Below are positions 17,608 to 26,458 of a DNA stretch of 64,000 nucleotides, in pieces (within the stretch, counting starts at the first letter, position 1; each line of letters begins with the position of its first letter). The notes beneath the pieces are model-generated. The model was not told the DNA's origin and searched no databases. It was given only the letters and a program-made list of their open reading frames with translations. The translations under genes were made by a program, and so were the position numbers. The DNA is from an uncultured Alphaproteobacteria bacterium (GTDB taxonomy: Bacteria > Pseudomonadota > Alphaproteobacteria > RF32 > CAG-239), in the NCBI GenBank assembly GCA_949493535.1, contig CASZWJ010000001.1, positions 1-64,000 on the forward strand, in the 5' to 3' direction.

Positions 17608-19032
17608 ATGGTGTTCAACAAAAATATGCTGGAGCAAGTGATAACTATATTTTCCTCCGAGAACTTTATGAGTTCCGTTGCCGGAAACATTGATGTTTTG
17701 GCCGGGCTTTTTAACAAATACCTCTCGGGAGCGGGCAATGTCCGCATGGCATCAACAATTTTGATGCTGCTTGCTTTTGTCATGTTTTTATTTCTTATCA
17801 TCGTTTTATATGTCAAATCAATCATCGCTTTCTTAAAAACAGAAACGGCTTCTTCTTCCAAAGCTCAGACAAACGAAGATTTTGACGAGCCAGATGATGA
17901 CGATGACGGCATTTATAACGAAAGAGAACTTGAAAAAGAGTTGGAGCGAGAATTAGAACGGGATTTGGAACAGTCGCGACTGGAAAAAGAAAGCCATGAG
18001 CTGCAACAACGCCAACTGATTGACCGCCAACGAGAGTTAGAGCGCCAAGAACAACGCCGCAAAGAAAACGAAGAAGAGAAGAAAGAGGAAAAACAGCGCG
18101 GAGAAGCCGCTTCCGCCAAAAAGAATTTTCAGCTTGATTTGGACTGGAAAAAAGGCAAAATACCGGAATTGGAGCAAACTGCTCAGGCAATCCTTTCGGA
18201 AGAAACGCTCAGCTATCAGCAAAGCAGCAGGGCATTGCCCGAACTGTTGGGCTTGATTATTGACATGCTGGGACGCGGCGTTGACGACTTGAAAATTGCC
18301 CAAACGATTATGTATCGCAATCAGGGGCGCAGTTCCGAAGATGAAATAATGCAGACAATCTCTGCCATTAAAGACTTTATCGCTCTGGCTGTAAACGGAA
18401 AATTTGCCTCTGTCCGCCGCGGCAAACAACTGCCGGACGAAGCTACGGCTCTCTACCATTTGGCCGAAGGCGACACGACTTTTTCTCTGGCTATGCTGGA
18501 AGCGCTTATGGACAGCAATATTGAGCGGACAACAACCATGACATCCGGCCCAAAAAGAGATGAAGTTTTTATTGAAACCTCTAATCAGGCCTGCACATTC
18601 GGCACATTATCGGCCATTTCCGACGTCCATTTGGCTACCGGAGCCTTTGAACTCGCTATCGAATTGGCACCTAAAAATGTCAACGCATGGACCAGAGCCG
18701 GAGATATGTATGCCAAGGCAGGATCTCATAACCAAGCAATGAAAGCATATCAAAACGTTCTGGATATGGCTGACGAAGAAATCAACATTGCCCAGATTGC
18801 CAATGCCAATAAAATGCTGTCGCAATATTATTACGAGCAAGGCAACAATTTGAAAGCGGCCAAGCTGTACAACAGCAGCAAGCAATATTACGACACCCTC
18901 GGCATTAACCGCCGCCTTGACCGTCAAGAGCTCGAAATTATCGAAATTATTGAATCCCGCCAGCACGATGAATTGGGCGACACGATCAATAAAATTCTCA
19001 GTTCACGAGAAATGCAATACAGTTACGCCTAG
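17608..19032 (+). CDS. Membrane protein with charged coiled coil and TPR-like C-terminus
   Basis: Not a named family as far as I can see. A membrane helix spans about residues 50-70 (ILMLLAFVMFLFLIIVLYV). Residues 95-170 form a strongly charged coiled coil built of ELEKELERELERDLEQSR-like heptads. The C-terminal third carries TPR-like repeats (AFELAIELAPKNVNAWTRAG; DMYAKAGSHNQAMKAYQNVL). The start is ATG 17608; an ATG at 17626 is also possible, and neither has a strong ribosome site. It is divergent from the EEP-like gene. The architecture suggests a cytoplasmic scaffold tethered to the inner membrane; this is inference. Confidence 0.7.
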   Translation: MVFNKNMLEQVITIFSSENFMSSVAGNIDVLAGLFNKYLSGAGNVRMASTILMLLAFVMFLFLIIVLYVKSIIAFLKTETASSSKAQTNEDFDEPDDDDDGIYNERELEKELERELERDLEQSRLEKESHELQQRQLIDRQRELERQEQRRKENEEEKKEEKQRGEAASAKKNFQLDLDWKKGKIPELEQTAQAILSEETLSYQQSSRALPELLGLIIDMLGRGVDDLKIAQTIMYRNQGRSSEDEIMQTISAIKDFIALAVNGKFASVRRGKQLPDEATALYHLAEGDTTFSLAMLEALMDSNIERTTTMTSGPKRDEVFIETSNQACTFGTLSAISDVHLATGAFELAIELAPKNVNAWTRAGDMYAKAGSHNQAMKAYQNVLDMADEEINIAQIANANKMLSQYYYEQGNNLKAAKLYNSSKQYYDTLGINRRLDRQELEIIEIIESRQHDELGDTINKILSSREMQYSYA

Positions 19033-19135
19033 CCGGCAACAGCCGGCGGCGCATAATCAGACGGACTAACTGTTTGCGCTGCTCACACATTTATTTTTAA
19101 CAAACAGCATTGGCGGCACGATTAAAATATTTTGA

Positions 19136-19801
19136 TTATTTTTTCACACAAACGTCCGGAGCGCGCAGGTAAACCGGTTTGGGAAAATCTATTCTTTTAT
19201 TCAAATATTGCTTATAGCCGCACAACCCCACATTTTCAATCGGCAGGCAGCCAAAACTTTTTATGACGTGCAGGCTTAAGCCGGTAGGAGTCATCAAAAA
19301 GCGCTCAACACCGTCGCCCAGCATTGTTACCTTTTTGCCGCGCAGCTGGCTGATGATGTCTTCCCGCATGCCGGCGGACGGCTTTGTCAGAGGTTTGAGA
19401 TTTTCATCAAAAATCTGGTAGTAAAAGTCATCACGTTTGGTTTCAATCAAAACAACATTATAAAAGCCAATTTCGTCCGGTGAAAAAGCCAATGAGACGA
19501 GATAAGAATCAAAAGCATTTACGCCGCAAATCTGCATATTCGGTTTGGCAATGCCAAAAGAACGAGCCGCAGAAATACTGGCGCGGACGCCGGTAAAAGA
19601 TCCGGGACCCGTACAAACGGTCAATTGAGCCAAATCATCAAAAGAAAGCCCGTTTCTTTCCATTAATTCCTTAATCTGCGGAATTAATAATTCAGACTGC
19701 CCAAAATCCATAGATTGGGAAAAACTGTCCAAAACTTTGTCATCTTCAAGCAAAGCAACGGAACATCCGGCCGCCGTCGTATCAAAAGCAAGATTTAACA
19801 T
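19136..19801 (-). CDS. tsaB: tRNA threonylcarbamoyladenosine biosynthesis protein TsaB
   Basis: Non-catalytic partner of TsaD in forming t6A37 on ANN-decoding tRNAs. The ASKHA fold is visible as LNLAFDTTAAGCSVALLE at the N-terminus and the hallmark CTGPGSFTGVRASISAARSF near residues 60-80. Length about 221 is normal for TsaB; TsaD would be over 330. Start is the ATG at 19801 with AGGA six bases upstream; a TTG at 19816 is less likely. TsaB proteins lack TsaD's metal-binding HxxxH, and none is seen here. No rimI or fur neighbour is present, unlike many alphaproteobacteria. Confidence 0.92.
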   Translation of the reverse strand: MLNLAFDTTAAGCSVALLEDDKVLDSFSQSMDFGQSELLIPQIKELMERNGLSFDDLAQLTVCTGPGSFTGVRASISAARSFGIAKPNMQICGVNAFDSYLVSLAFSPDEIGFYNVVLIETKRDDFYYQIFDENLKPLTKPSAGMREDIISQLRGKKVTMLGDGVERFLMTPTGLSLHVIKSFGCLPIENVGLCGYKQYLNKRIDFPKPVYLRAPDVCVKK

Positions 19802-19938
19802 CAAGATTCCTATCAAAATTCAAATGATGCAGAAAACAGGCATGTTTTCCACCTCAATAAAAAATACATTTTTCAAATAGCATTTTATATTATAAAATCC
19901 ATTATCAAGCAACAATTTTAATCTAAACAGCGAAAAAA

Positions 19939-21618
19939 ATGACCCAAGAACTCTTAACTGACATGTACTATGCGGCACCGGAACTCTGGTTCGGATTAGG
20001 CTTGGCTTTTTTGGCACTGATTGGATTTTCAGGATATTATTGGTACAGTTTTTTACGCTTAAAACAATCCTGTTATTTTTTAAACCGCGACCGCGAACGC
20101 TATGCCGAAACGCTTTATGCCTCTAAAGACGGCTATTTTGCGTTTATCTATCCTGACGAAAAAATAGAAGATCCCCGCAAAAATGTTACAGAGCATTGTT
20201 CCCGCCGATTATCGGTTATTATGAACTTGCCGGACGGAACATCCTCCGGATTTGATGAGATCCTGAAAAACTTTTATAAAGAAGATGCAAAAAAAATATT
20301 AAAATATACGGATTTGCTGCGCGAAGACGGCGTCTCTTTTGAAGATGAATTTACATTGCGCAACAGCGGCAAACATTTGCGCTTGTCCGGCATTCGCATT
20401 AACGGCGCAGACGGCAGCATTTATTGCGATATGATTTGGTTCCGCGATATAAGCGTCGAATTTCAGACAATAGACGAACTGGAAACTCAAAAAAACAACT
20501 GGTTTAAACAGATTTTAAAATTAGAAGACCTGATTAACAATATTCCTTATCCGGTTTGGCTGCGCGACGACAAGCTTAATATTTTTGAAATAAATAAAAA
20601 ATATTTGGAGTTTTTTGAAAATCAAAACAAAGAAGATATTTTGGGCAACCACCAAGAAATTCAAAATGTGAACGGAGACAGCATTTCCCGCAATCTGGCG
20701 TTTTTGGCCCATTCGGTCAACAAAACGAAAAAGCAAACCGTCAACATTATCAAAAACGGCGACAGGCGGATTTTTGAAGTTATAGAAACGCCTTTCCATG
20801 TAGAGGAATCTTTGGATAAAATTTTTACCGCAGGCGCTTTAATAGATATTACCGAACTTGACGATTTGAAACGCAATTTGAAAATTCACCAAAATGCGCA
20901 TCTGGAGATTATGGGAACTTTGGGAACGGCTTTTGCCGTTTTTGATAACAGCCTGAAACTGGCATTTTATAATAAAGCCTTTGTTCAGCTCTGGAAGCTT
21001 GAAGACATTTGGTTAGAACAGCAGCCTAATTACTCGATGTTTCTTGATGTGCTGCGAGACAAACGCATGCTGCCGGAAGTACCCGATTATCTGGCATTTA
21101 AAAGCGGCGAACAAAAAGATTTCAGCCTTATTATTGAAGCCAAAGAAGATATGCTTCACCTGCCCAGCGGCCAAACAATCCGCCGCGTCCGCATTCCGCA
21201 CCCTGCCGGAGGGCTGGTTTTTGCTTATGAAGACGTTTCGGATAAATTGGCGACCCGCAGAGCCTATAATTCTTTGCTGGCCATTCAGAAAGAATCTCTT
21301 GAAAACCTGTTTGACGCCGTGATTATTTTCGGATTTGACGGACATTTAAATTTTTATAATCAGTCTTATTTAAATTTATGGAAGGCAGACGAGCAAGTTT
21401 TGGACAAAGAGCCTAATATTTCAGAACTTATTGAAACGCAGAAAGGCTTTTTTACAAAAGTTGACGACTGGAAGGGGCTTAAAGCAGATATTATCAATCA
21501 CATTATCAGTTTCACCACCAAAACTTTTATTCTGAACAGAGATGACGTTGATAAAATAGAAGTTATGTCCAGAACATTGTCAGACGGCTCCATTATGGTC
21601 ACATACAAACAGTTGTAA
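19939..21618 (+). CDS. PAS-domain membrane protein without a histidine kinase domain
   Basis: One N-terminal membrane helix (about residues 15-37, ELWFGLGLAFLALIGFSGYY) precedes three to four PAS-like modules. Landmarks: LINNIPYPVWLRDDKLNIFE, IMGTLGTAFAVFDNSLKLAF and LENLFDAVIIFGFDGHLNFY, each the start of a PAS/PAS_7 domain, and AGGLVFAYEDVSDK at a PAS end. In related alphaproteobacterial sensors this architecture continues into HisKA and HATPase_c. Here the protein ends at SIMVTYKQL and no kinase sequence is seen in the next 150 bases. It may be a signalling adaptor or a truncated kinase. Confidence 0.8.
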   Translation: MTQELLTDMYYAAPELWFGLGLAFLALIGFSGYYWYSFLRLKQSCYFLNRDRERYAETLYASKDGYFAFIYPDEKIEDPRKNVTEHCSRRLSVIMNLPDGTSSGFDEILKNFYKEDAKKILKYTDLLREDGVSFEDEFTLRNSGKHLRLSGIRINGADGSIYCDMIWFRDISVEFQTIDELETQKNNWFKQILKLEDLINNIPYPVWLRDDKLNIFEINKKYLEFFENQNKEDILGNHQEIQNVNGDSISRNLAFLAHSVNKTKKQTVNIIKNGDRRIFEVIETPFHVEESLDKIFTAGALIDITELDDLKRNLKIHQNAHLEIMGTLGTAFAVFDNSLKLAFYNKAFVQLWKLEDIWLEQQPNYSMFLDVLRDKRMLPEVPDYLAFKSGEQKDFSLIIEAKEDMLHLPSGQTIRRVRIPHPAGGLVFAYEDVSDKLATRRAYNSLLAIQKESLENLFDAVIIFGFDGHLNFYNQSYLNLWKADEQVLDKEPNISELIETQKGFFTKVDDWKGLKADIINHIISFTTKTFILNRDDVDKIEVMSRTLSDGSIMVTYKQL

Positions 21619-21769
21619 AAGTACAAAAACTACGCCAAACACACATTTTATCTTATTGTTTTTGCTTGATAACTTTTAAATTCGCCAATAATTGACAAAA
21701 AAATCAAATTAAGCTACTCTAAAAAGTAATGAAAACAGTGCCGGAAAAACGGCACAAGCGGAGAAACAA

Positions 21770-22594
21770 ATGAACGATAACGCTTCTAACCCCAATGTTG
21801 AATGGAAGAAAGGCAGTTTCGGAGAACAGGAAAAACTGACTCTGAAAACAAACATTAAAAAAGCTGTTGAGTATAATGCCCAAAAAGACGACACAGGAAA
21901 AGCCGCCCGCCCGTTATCAGCCAATCTGCCGCAAGGGCTGAAAAAAATCCGCAACAAAATAAAAAATCTGAATGAAGAAGATGACGAAGAAGACAACGGA
22001 CAAATTGTGCTGGATCCTCTGGAACTGGCTTCCGCAAACAATTCTTTATTGAATGCCCTGCATGATGATGAAAAGAAAATGCTTAAGCAGCAAAATACAA
22101 ACAACATCATCAAACAACAGTTAGAAGTCGAAAAATTCGGCGCTATCAATCAAGCGAATCAAATGGCTCGCCAAGCAGGCTTCAAAGGCTTGAAAAAAGA
22201 AACTATCCGTCAAAGCGTTTTGGACAACAGCATTAATCCCGACAGGCTGAACCAAACATTAAAACAAGAATTCAAAAAAGAAGTTAAAGCCACGAAAAAA
22301 GAATGGAACGAGCTTAGCGACAAAGAGCTGATGAATTTGATGGAAGGCGTTAACAAAATAAAGTCTATCGGCGGCAAAGACGCTGACGCAGCTCTTAAGA
22401 ACATGGATATGAAAGAAGTTTCCGAACAAGGCCAAGAAAAAAACAATGATTTAAAAGTTGCCAGAACAATTTGCAAAAAAACCGGACGCTCTGACGATAA
22501 ATCCACAAAAAAAGAAAAGCTTGAAACAGAGAAAAAAATGGTCAAAGATCAGGACTTCAACAGAAAGATTATCCAAGACCGCGACAGAAGATAG
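21770..22594 (+). CDS. Unknown highly charged, helix-rich protein
   Basis: Not recognised. 274 residues, rich in K, E, D, N and Q, with no signal peptide or membrane helix. Segments such as KKIRNKIKNLNEEDDEEDNG and KKEKLETEKKMVKDQDFNRK suggest long helices or disorder. ATG at 21770 follows a good GGAGA site. The last residues are basic. It lies alone between the PAS gene and the HxlR/cupin pair. Clear ribosome site and absence of stops support it as real; function unknown. Confidence 0.65.
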   Translation: MNDNASNPNVEWKKGSFGEQEKLTLKTNIKKAVEYNAQKDDTGKAARPLSANLPQGLKKIRNKIKNLNEEDDEEDNGQIVLDPLELASANNSLLNALHDDEKKMLKQQNTNNIIKQQLEVEKFGAINQANQMARQAGFKGLKKETIRQSVLDNSINPDRLNQTLKQEFKKEVKATKKEWNELSDKELMNLMEGVNKIKSIGGKDADAALKNMDMKEVSEQGQEKNNDLKVARTICKKTGRSDDKSTKKEKLETEKKMVKDQDFNRKIIQDRDRR

Positions 22595-22609
22595 TTTTTC
22601 AACAAAAAT

Positions 22610-22942
22610 TTAATCCGCGGCAGATTTGGACATATATTCGCTTCCCCAGTTTTCAAGCGCTTTTATAATAGGTCTCATACTTTCGCCCAAATCTGTTAAT
22701 TTGTATTCCGTATGAAACACTTTTTCATCAAATTCAATACGCATTATAATTCCGTCAGCCGCCATTTTTCTTAAGTTCTCGGTTAATACCTTTTGACTTA
22801 TACCATTTAAGGACTTTCGCAGTTCATTAAACCGATAAGGGCGAGAAAACAAATTTCTCAATATCAACAACTTCCATTTATTTCCAATCAAGTTTACGGT
22901 AACCGCAACAGGGCAGGCCCAAAGCTCTTGTTTTCTTGGCAT
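22610..22942 (-). CDS. HxlR-family winged-helix transcriptional regulator
   Basis: DUF24/HxlR regulator of 110 residues. The hallmark N-terminus with a cysteine (ELWACPVAVTVNLIGNKWKL) and the helix-turn-helix FNELRKSLNGISQKVLTENL are clear; family members such as YodB and HypR use the equivalent cysteine to sense quinones or reactive electrophiles. It is divergently transcribed from a cupin gene, so it probably regulates itself and that gene. ATG at 22942 has GGAGA upstream. Confidence 0.92.
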   Translation of the reverse strand: MPRKQELWACPVAVTVNLIGNKWKLLILRNLFSRPYRFNELRKSLNGISQKVLTENLRKMAADGIIMRIEFDEKVFHTEYKLTDLGESMRPIIKALENWGSEYMSKSAAD

Positions 22943-23000
22943 AATTAAAATCTCCTTATGTCTTACATATCACAAGCAAAGCCAAATGTTCAAGATAGTT

Positions 23001-23010
23001 ACTTTAAAGT
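23001..23010. promoter_or_regulatory. Candidate HxlR operator between the divergent regulator and cupin genes
   Basis: ACTTTAAAGT at 23001-23010 is a perfect 10-bp palindrome flanked by TAGTT on both sides (TAGTT before, TAGTTTAC after). It is centrally placed in the 124-base divergent region, and DUF24 regulators bind short palindromes of this size. The role is inferred from position and symmetry. Confidence 0.4.
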
Positions 23011-23066
23011 GCGTAGTTTACAAATATCAAACAGGCTTTTATGTTCATTGTCGAAAGGAGATTTTC

Positions 23067-23444
23067 ATGACAAATTTTGATATTAAACATCTTGGCTGTT
23101 TGGCTAATTTAGCCGACAAAGAAAACGGAAAAGTCTTTTTACATGATATTCTGAACTTATCTTCCTGTGAAGTATCAATAAATTGCGTTCCGAAAGGTTT
23201 TAAACTTCCGTTTAATCATAAGCACAAACAAAACGAAGAAATATATCTTTTCTTAAAAGGTACCGGAAAAATGTACCTTGACGGCAATGGAATCGATGTT
23301 AAAGAAGGTTCCTGCATAAAAATCAATCCACCGGTTTTAAGGTCTTTTGAAAATACGGGAGATACGGACGTACAATTTATCTGTATTCAAGCAAAAGCAA
23401 ATTCTTTGGAGCAATTCGGGCTGTCAGATGCCAAAGTCTGCTGA
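23067..23444 (+). CDS. Small cupin-domain protein
   Basis: Single-domain cupin of 125 residues. Start is the ATG at 23067, six bases after AAAGGAG; the longer frame from 22986 lacks a ribosome site and runs through the likely operator. The metal-binding motif is LPFNHKHKQNEEIYLFLKGTG (H-x-H plus E) and the second motif is SCIKINPPVLRSFEN, where the usual histidine is replaced. The substrate is unknown. Divergent pairing with an HxlR regulator suggests induction by electrophile or redox stress, as for similar pairs; this is inference. Confidence 0.85.
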   Translation: MTNFDIKHLGCLANLADKENGKVFLHDILNLSSCEVSINCVPKGFKLPFNHKHKQNEEIYLFLKGTGKMYLDGNGIDVKEGSCIKINPPVLRSFENTGDTDVQFICIQAKANSLEQFGLSDAKVC

Positions 23445-23461
23445 TTTTTAATAATTTGCCT

Positions 23462-24016
23462 TTAGGCAAGTTTTGCCAAAAGAGATTTATACGCCGCACT
23501 GAGAAGTTTGAATTTTTCTTCAGCCTGCTTATCGCCCTGATTAACGTCAGGGTGATATTTTTTGACCAGTTTTTTATATTGTCTTTTGACAATTTCTACC
23601 GTTATTTCTTCTTCGCTGCCATTTAATTCCATGATTTTGATATTCCGGCGGTCTTCTTCGGTATAATAGACTTCGTTCATCGCGGAAAAATCGCTGGCAT
23701 ATTCGCGGAATGCATTGTATTCGTCAGCAAATTCATCGCCGAAACTATATTTTATTTTGGAACCGAACCAACGAAAACGCATTCTCCCTCTGCGGGCTTT
23801 TTCTTCATCTTCATCAGGTTCCGTTCCGTCATAATAATTCCATTTTTGATTATATTCCTGCACATGTTTCAGGCAAAACCAATAATATTCCTTAAGCTTG
23901 CGGTCTTTAGGAGCGCGGTATTCGCCTTTTTCCTGACAGCCGGGATGATCGCATTTATGTTCCCTGCCCTCATTTTGCGGCGCAAAATATTTTCGGGTTC
24001 TTTGAGTTTTTTTCAT
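23462..24016 (-). CDS. DnaJ-like protein with C-terminal J domain
   Basis: A J domain occupies the last 60 residues, with the DnaK-activating HPD motif in [19 protein letters not shown]. The N-terminal part has a Cys/His cluster ([10 protein letters not shown] and [19 protein letters not shown]) that could bind zinc. This architecture is common in alphaproteobacteria, often beside cobS or bolA, which are absent here. It probably directs DnaK to particular clients and is not the general DnaJ. ATG at 24016. Confidence 0.88.
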   Translation of the reverse strand: MKKTQRTRKYFAPQNEGREHKCDHPGCQEKGEYRAPKDRKLKEYYWFCLKHVQEYNQKWNYYDGTEPDEDEEKARRGRMRFRWFGSKIKYSFGDEFADEYNAFREYASDFSAMNEVYYTEEDRRNIKIMELNGSEEEITVEIVKRQYKKLVKKYHPDVNQGDKQAEEKFKLLSAAYKSLLAKLA

Positions 24017-24074
24017 GCCTGATTTTCTTTAAAAGTTTCGGCAAGTTTATCTCAACGCATTTACGATGACAAGC

Positions 24075-25190
24075 CTAAAAATAATTGTAAAGGACGTAAA
24101 CGGCAATTAAAAGCGGCCCCCAATACCAGATTGTCGATTTGCGAAAACGCGGATCATTTTTATGGCGGCGGGAATCGAGCAGATAAGATAAATCTTCCGC
24201 TTTGTCAAAAGCTATTCCGGAATCGGTTTTAACCACGACACCGTGACGCTGCAAATCATGCAAAAGCTGGATTTGAGCCGGCACCGCTTTATAAGTTGAA
24301 TTTGGCGCATCAAGATAATTTTGCCAAACAGCGGCAACATCTATTGCCGGACAATATGCCTGAAGCAATTTGAATGCCCTAGCAAGCTTAAATTCAAAGT
24401 CATTAGCCGGCGTTGCCTGATTTTTAAACCAAGATTTTGCAAAAGCCTTAAATTCGTCTGTCACCGGATATAAGAAATCAAAATCCGGCAATGCGACGCG
24501 CCCGTCCGGCATTACGGCCACCCCCTGCCAGCTTGAGACGAACCAATTTTTTTCAAAAAACAAATATGCGAATAAAGCGGCAAAATCTTCCTGAGATTTA
24601 CGAGACAGCTTATTTGTCTGGCTGCATTCCTGCTCAAAAATCATGTACAGCTTGTCTTTACCGCTGCGAATCCAGTCTACTTCAAAGGCATTCGGCGAGG
24701 CATATCCCATTGCGGCCTTTTCCAATTCCTCCAGTTCAGAAGCATAAAAGCGCATATCCTGCAAAATATCCAAACGGCGCAAAAAGAAATTATATTGCTC
24801 TTTTAACTGCGGATAATCACGGCGGACAATTTCTGCAAACAATTTCAGCCAAAAAGTTTTTTCTTTCGCATTACCGGTTGTTTTGAACAAAGTTTCGCGG
24901 CGGAGTATTCTCGGCTCGGAATAATACAGATAAAAACACTTGTTGCCGACAATATCCGGACGTGCCGTTATCTCATCTGCGGCAGCATTCAGAAACAGGT
25001 TATTTTCTTTTTGCAAAAAACGGCGGAGATTTTCTGACAACGGCAAATCATTTTTTTTGATAAACAGGCGGGCAATCCATAATTGGGCATTAAACGTTTT
25101 CAGGCCGGCAATGGCACATAAGGCATTATGGCGCGCTAATTTTATTGCAAGAATTGTTTTTTTTATAAATTGTAAAATTCCATTTATCAT
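24075..25190 (-). CDS. UbiB-like protein with degenerate kinase active site (putative pseudokinase)
   Basis: At first sight unknown, but UbiB/ADCK landmarks appear in the right order. The N-terminus IKLARHNALCAI (residues 16-27) resembles UbiB's LARHDAL; DEITARPDIVG (72-82) matches the STRPDLVG segment after the KxGQ motif; DMRFYASELEEL then FEVDWIRSGKDKLYMIF (about 145-185) match the DLRLEA...PEVDW...VLTLE region; VMPDGRVALPDFDFL (226-240) matches the DPDG...DFG strand. A C-terminal membrane helix is present. The KxGQ and HxDxHPGN motifs are missing and DFG is DFD, so catalysis is unlikely. It is divergent from mutM, exactly where alphaproteobacteria carry ubiE-ubiB. At 371 residues it is shorter than UbiB (about 500). 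Confidence 0.6.
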   Translation of the reverse strand: MINGILQFIKKTILAIKLARHNALCAIAGLKTFNAQLWIARLFIKKNDLPLSENLRRFLQKENNLFLNAAADEITARPDIVGNKCFYLYYSEPRILRRETLFKTTGNAKEKTFWLKLFAEIVRRDYPQLKEQYNFFLRRLDILQDMRFYASELEELEKAAMGYASPNAFEVDWIRSGKDKLYMIFEQECSQTNKLSRKSQEDFAALFAYLFFEKNWFVSSWQGVAVMPDGRVALPDFDFLYPVTDEFKAFAKSWFKNQATPANDFEFKLARAFKLLQAYCPAIDVAAVWQNYLDAPNSTYKAVPAQIQLLHDLQRHGVVVKTDSGIAFDKAEDLSYLLDSRRHKNDPRFRKSTIWYWGPLLIAVYVLYNYF

Positions 25191-25228
25191 TTATAATGCC
25201 TTTAAAAAAGAATCTGACCGAGGTTAAT

Positions 25229-26065
25229 ATGCCCGAACTGCCCGAAGTTGAAACAATTAAAACCGCCATAGAAAAATCTATCGGCAAAACTAATATAATA
25301 AAGGTTTCAATAAACAACAAGAACCTGCGGGAAAAAATTCCCGATGATTTGGCAACTAAAGTTCAGGGTGCCGGAATTATCCGATACCGCCGGCGGGCAA
25401 AATACATTATCATCTCTTTAGATAACGGGCTCAGCCTTATCTGGCATTTGGGAATGAGCGGACGGGTGAAGATCAGCGAATCCATGCCGCCGCTTGTCAA
25501 ACATGACCATATTGTCATTGAGACCGGCAACGGCGTTATCGTTTACAACGATGCCAGACGATTTGGCTTGTTTACTTATTGTTCCACAGAGAATCTGGAA
25601 CAACACCGTTTCTTTTGCAAAATGGGAATCGAACCGTTTGATGAAAATCTGACGCCGGCTTATCTGGCTGAAAAACTCAAAAATAAAAAAGTTCCGATAA
25701 AAATTGCCTTGCTTGATCAAAATATTATTACGGGAATCGGCAATATTTATGCTTCCGAAGCTCTTTATCTTGCCGGAATCCTACCCGACAGAACGGCCGC
25801 AAGCCTTTCCGCCGGCGAATGCGGCAAACTTATTGAAAGCGTTATCAGCGTTTTGAAACAAGCGATTGCCGCCGGCGGTTCGACTTTGAAAGATTATCAG
25901 AAACCGGACGGAAGCCTTGGATATTTTCAAAATATGCATTGCGTCTATAACAAAACGGGGCAAAAATGTCCTCATTGCAATTGTAATGTCAACCGGACCG
26001 GCGGAATCCGCAAAACCGTTTTAGGCGGGCGCTCTACGTTTTTCTGCCCGGTCAGACAAAAGTGA
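25229..26065 (+). CDS. mutM: Formamidopyrimidine-DNA glycosylase
   Basis: Base-excision repair glycosylase/AP lyase removing 8-oxoguanine and formamidopyrimidines. The true N-terminus is PELPEVET (catalytic P after Met removal, then E), set by the ATG at 25229 with GAGG upstream; the longer frame from 25196 is not used. Lysine in RRRAKYIII and the helix-two-turn-helix TGIGNIYASEAL are present. The C-terminal zinc finger is altered: KCPHC is followed by an extra Cys (NCN) and the last pair reads FCPVRQK, so the usual final cysteine is arginine. Length 278 is normal. Followed within 7 bases by the next gene. Confidence 0.93.
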   Translation: MPELPEVETIKTAIEKSIGKTNIIKVSINNKNLREKIPDDLATKVQGAGIIRYRRRAKYIIISLDNGLSLIWHLGMSGRVKISESMPPLVKHDHIVIETGNGVIVYNDARRFGLFTYCSTENLEQHRFFCKMGIEPFDENLTPAYLAEKLKNKKVPIKIALLDQNIITGIGNIYASEALYLAGILPDRTAASLSAGECGKLIESVISVLKQAIAAGGSTLKDYQKPDGSLGYFQNMHCVYNKTGQKCPHCNCNVNRTGGIRKTVLGGRSTFFCPVRQK

Positions 26066-26072
26066 GAAAAAG

Positions 26073-26447
26073 ATGTTTAAATTTCAATTTCGGCTTTTTA
26101 CATATATCTTTATTATCGGCCTGATATTCGCCTCGCCGGTTCAAGCCGCCTTTATAGAAGGCCTTGAGGATGTACCTCTGCTTAAAGGGATGCAGCAGGT
26201 TCAGAAAGACAATATTTCTTTCGGCAACGAAGAAAGCCGCCTTGTCGAAGCTTATCTGACCAGCAGCAAAATGGGCTTTGCTAAAGTTGAAAAATTTTAT
26301 ATGGAGACCCTGCCGCAAATGGGGTGGTCTTATCAGGGCAAAAGAGACAATACTTTGAGTTTTTATCGTGACGGCGAAATTCTGGACATTGCCAGAGAAT
26401 CGGTTAAGCCGCTGATGGTCAGAATCACCGTTAAAAGCAAACTTTGA
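26073..26447 (+). CDS. Small secreted protein between mutM and ech
   Basis: 124 residues with a signal peptide (hydrophobic core FTYIFIIGLIFA, cleavage near PVQAA). The mature part carries GLEDVPLLKGMQQV and ISFGNEESRLVEAYL. I recall small secreted proteins of this kind between mutM and ech in other alphaproteobacteria, but know no function for them. Start is 7 bases after mutM and the stop is 11 bases before ech, so all three are likely one transcript. Confidence 0.8.
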   Translation: MFKFQFRLFTYIFIIGLIFASPVQAAFIEGLEDVPLLKGMQQVQKDNISFGNEESRLVEAYLTSSKMGFAKVEKFYMETLPQMGWSYQGKRDNTLSFYRDGEILDIARESVKPLMVRITVKSKL

Positions 26448-26458
26448 CAGGATTAGTT

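Noticed and set aside
19034..19047. CCGGC/GCCGG hairpin after the 17608-19032 gene as a terminator
   Set aside because: Stem of only five pairs with no T-run following.
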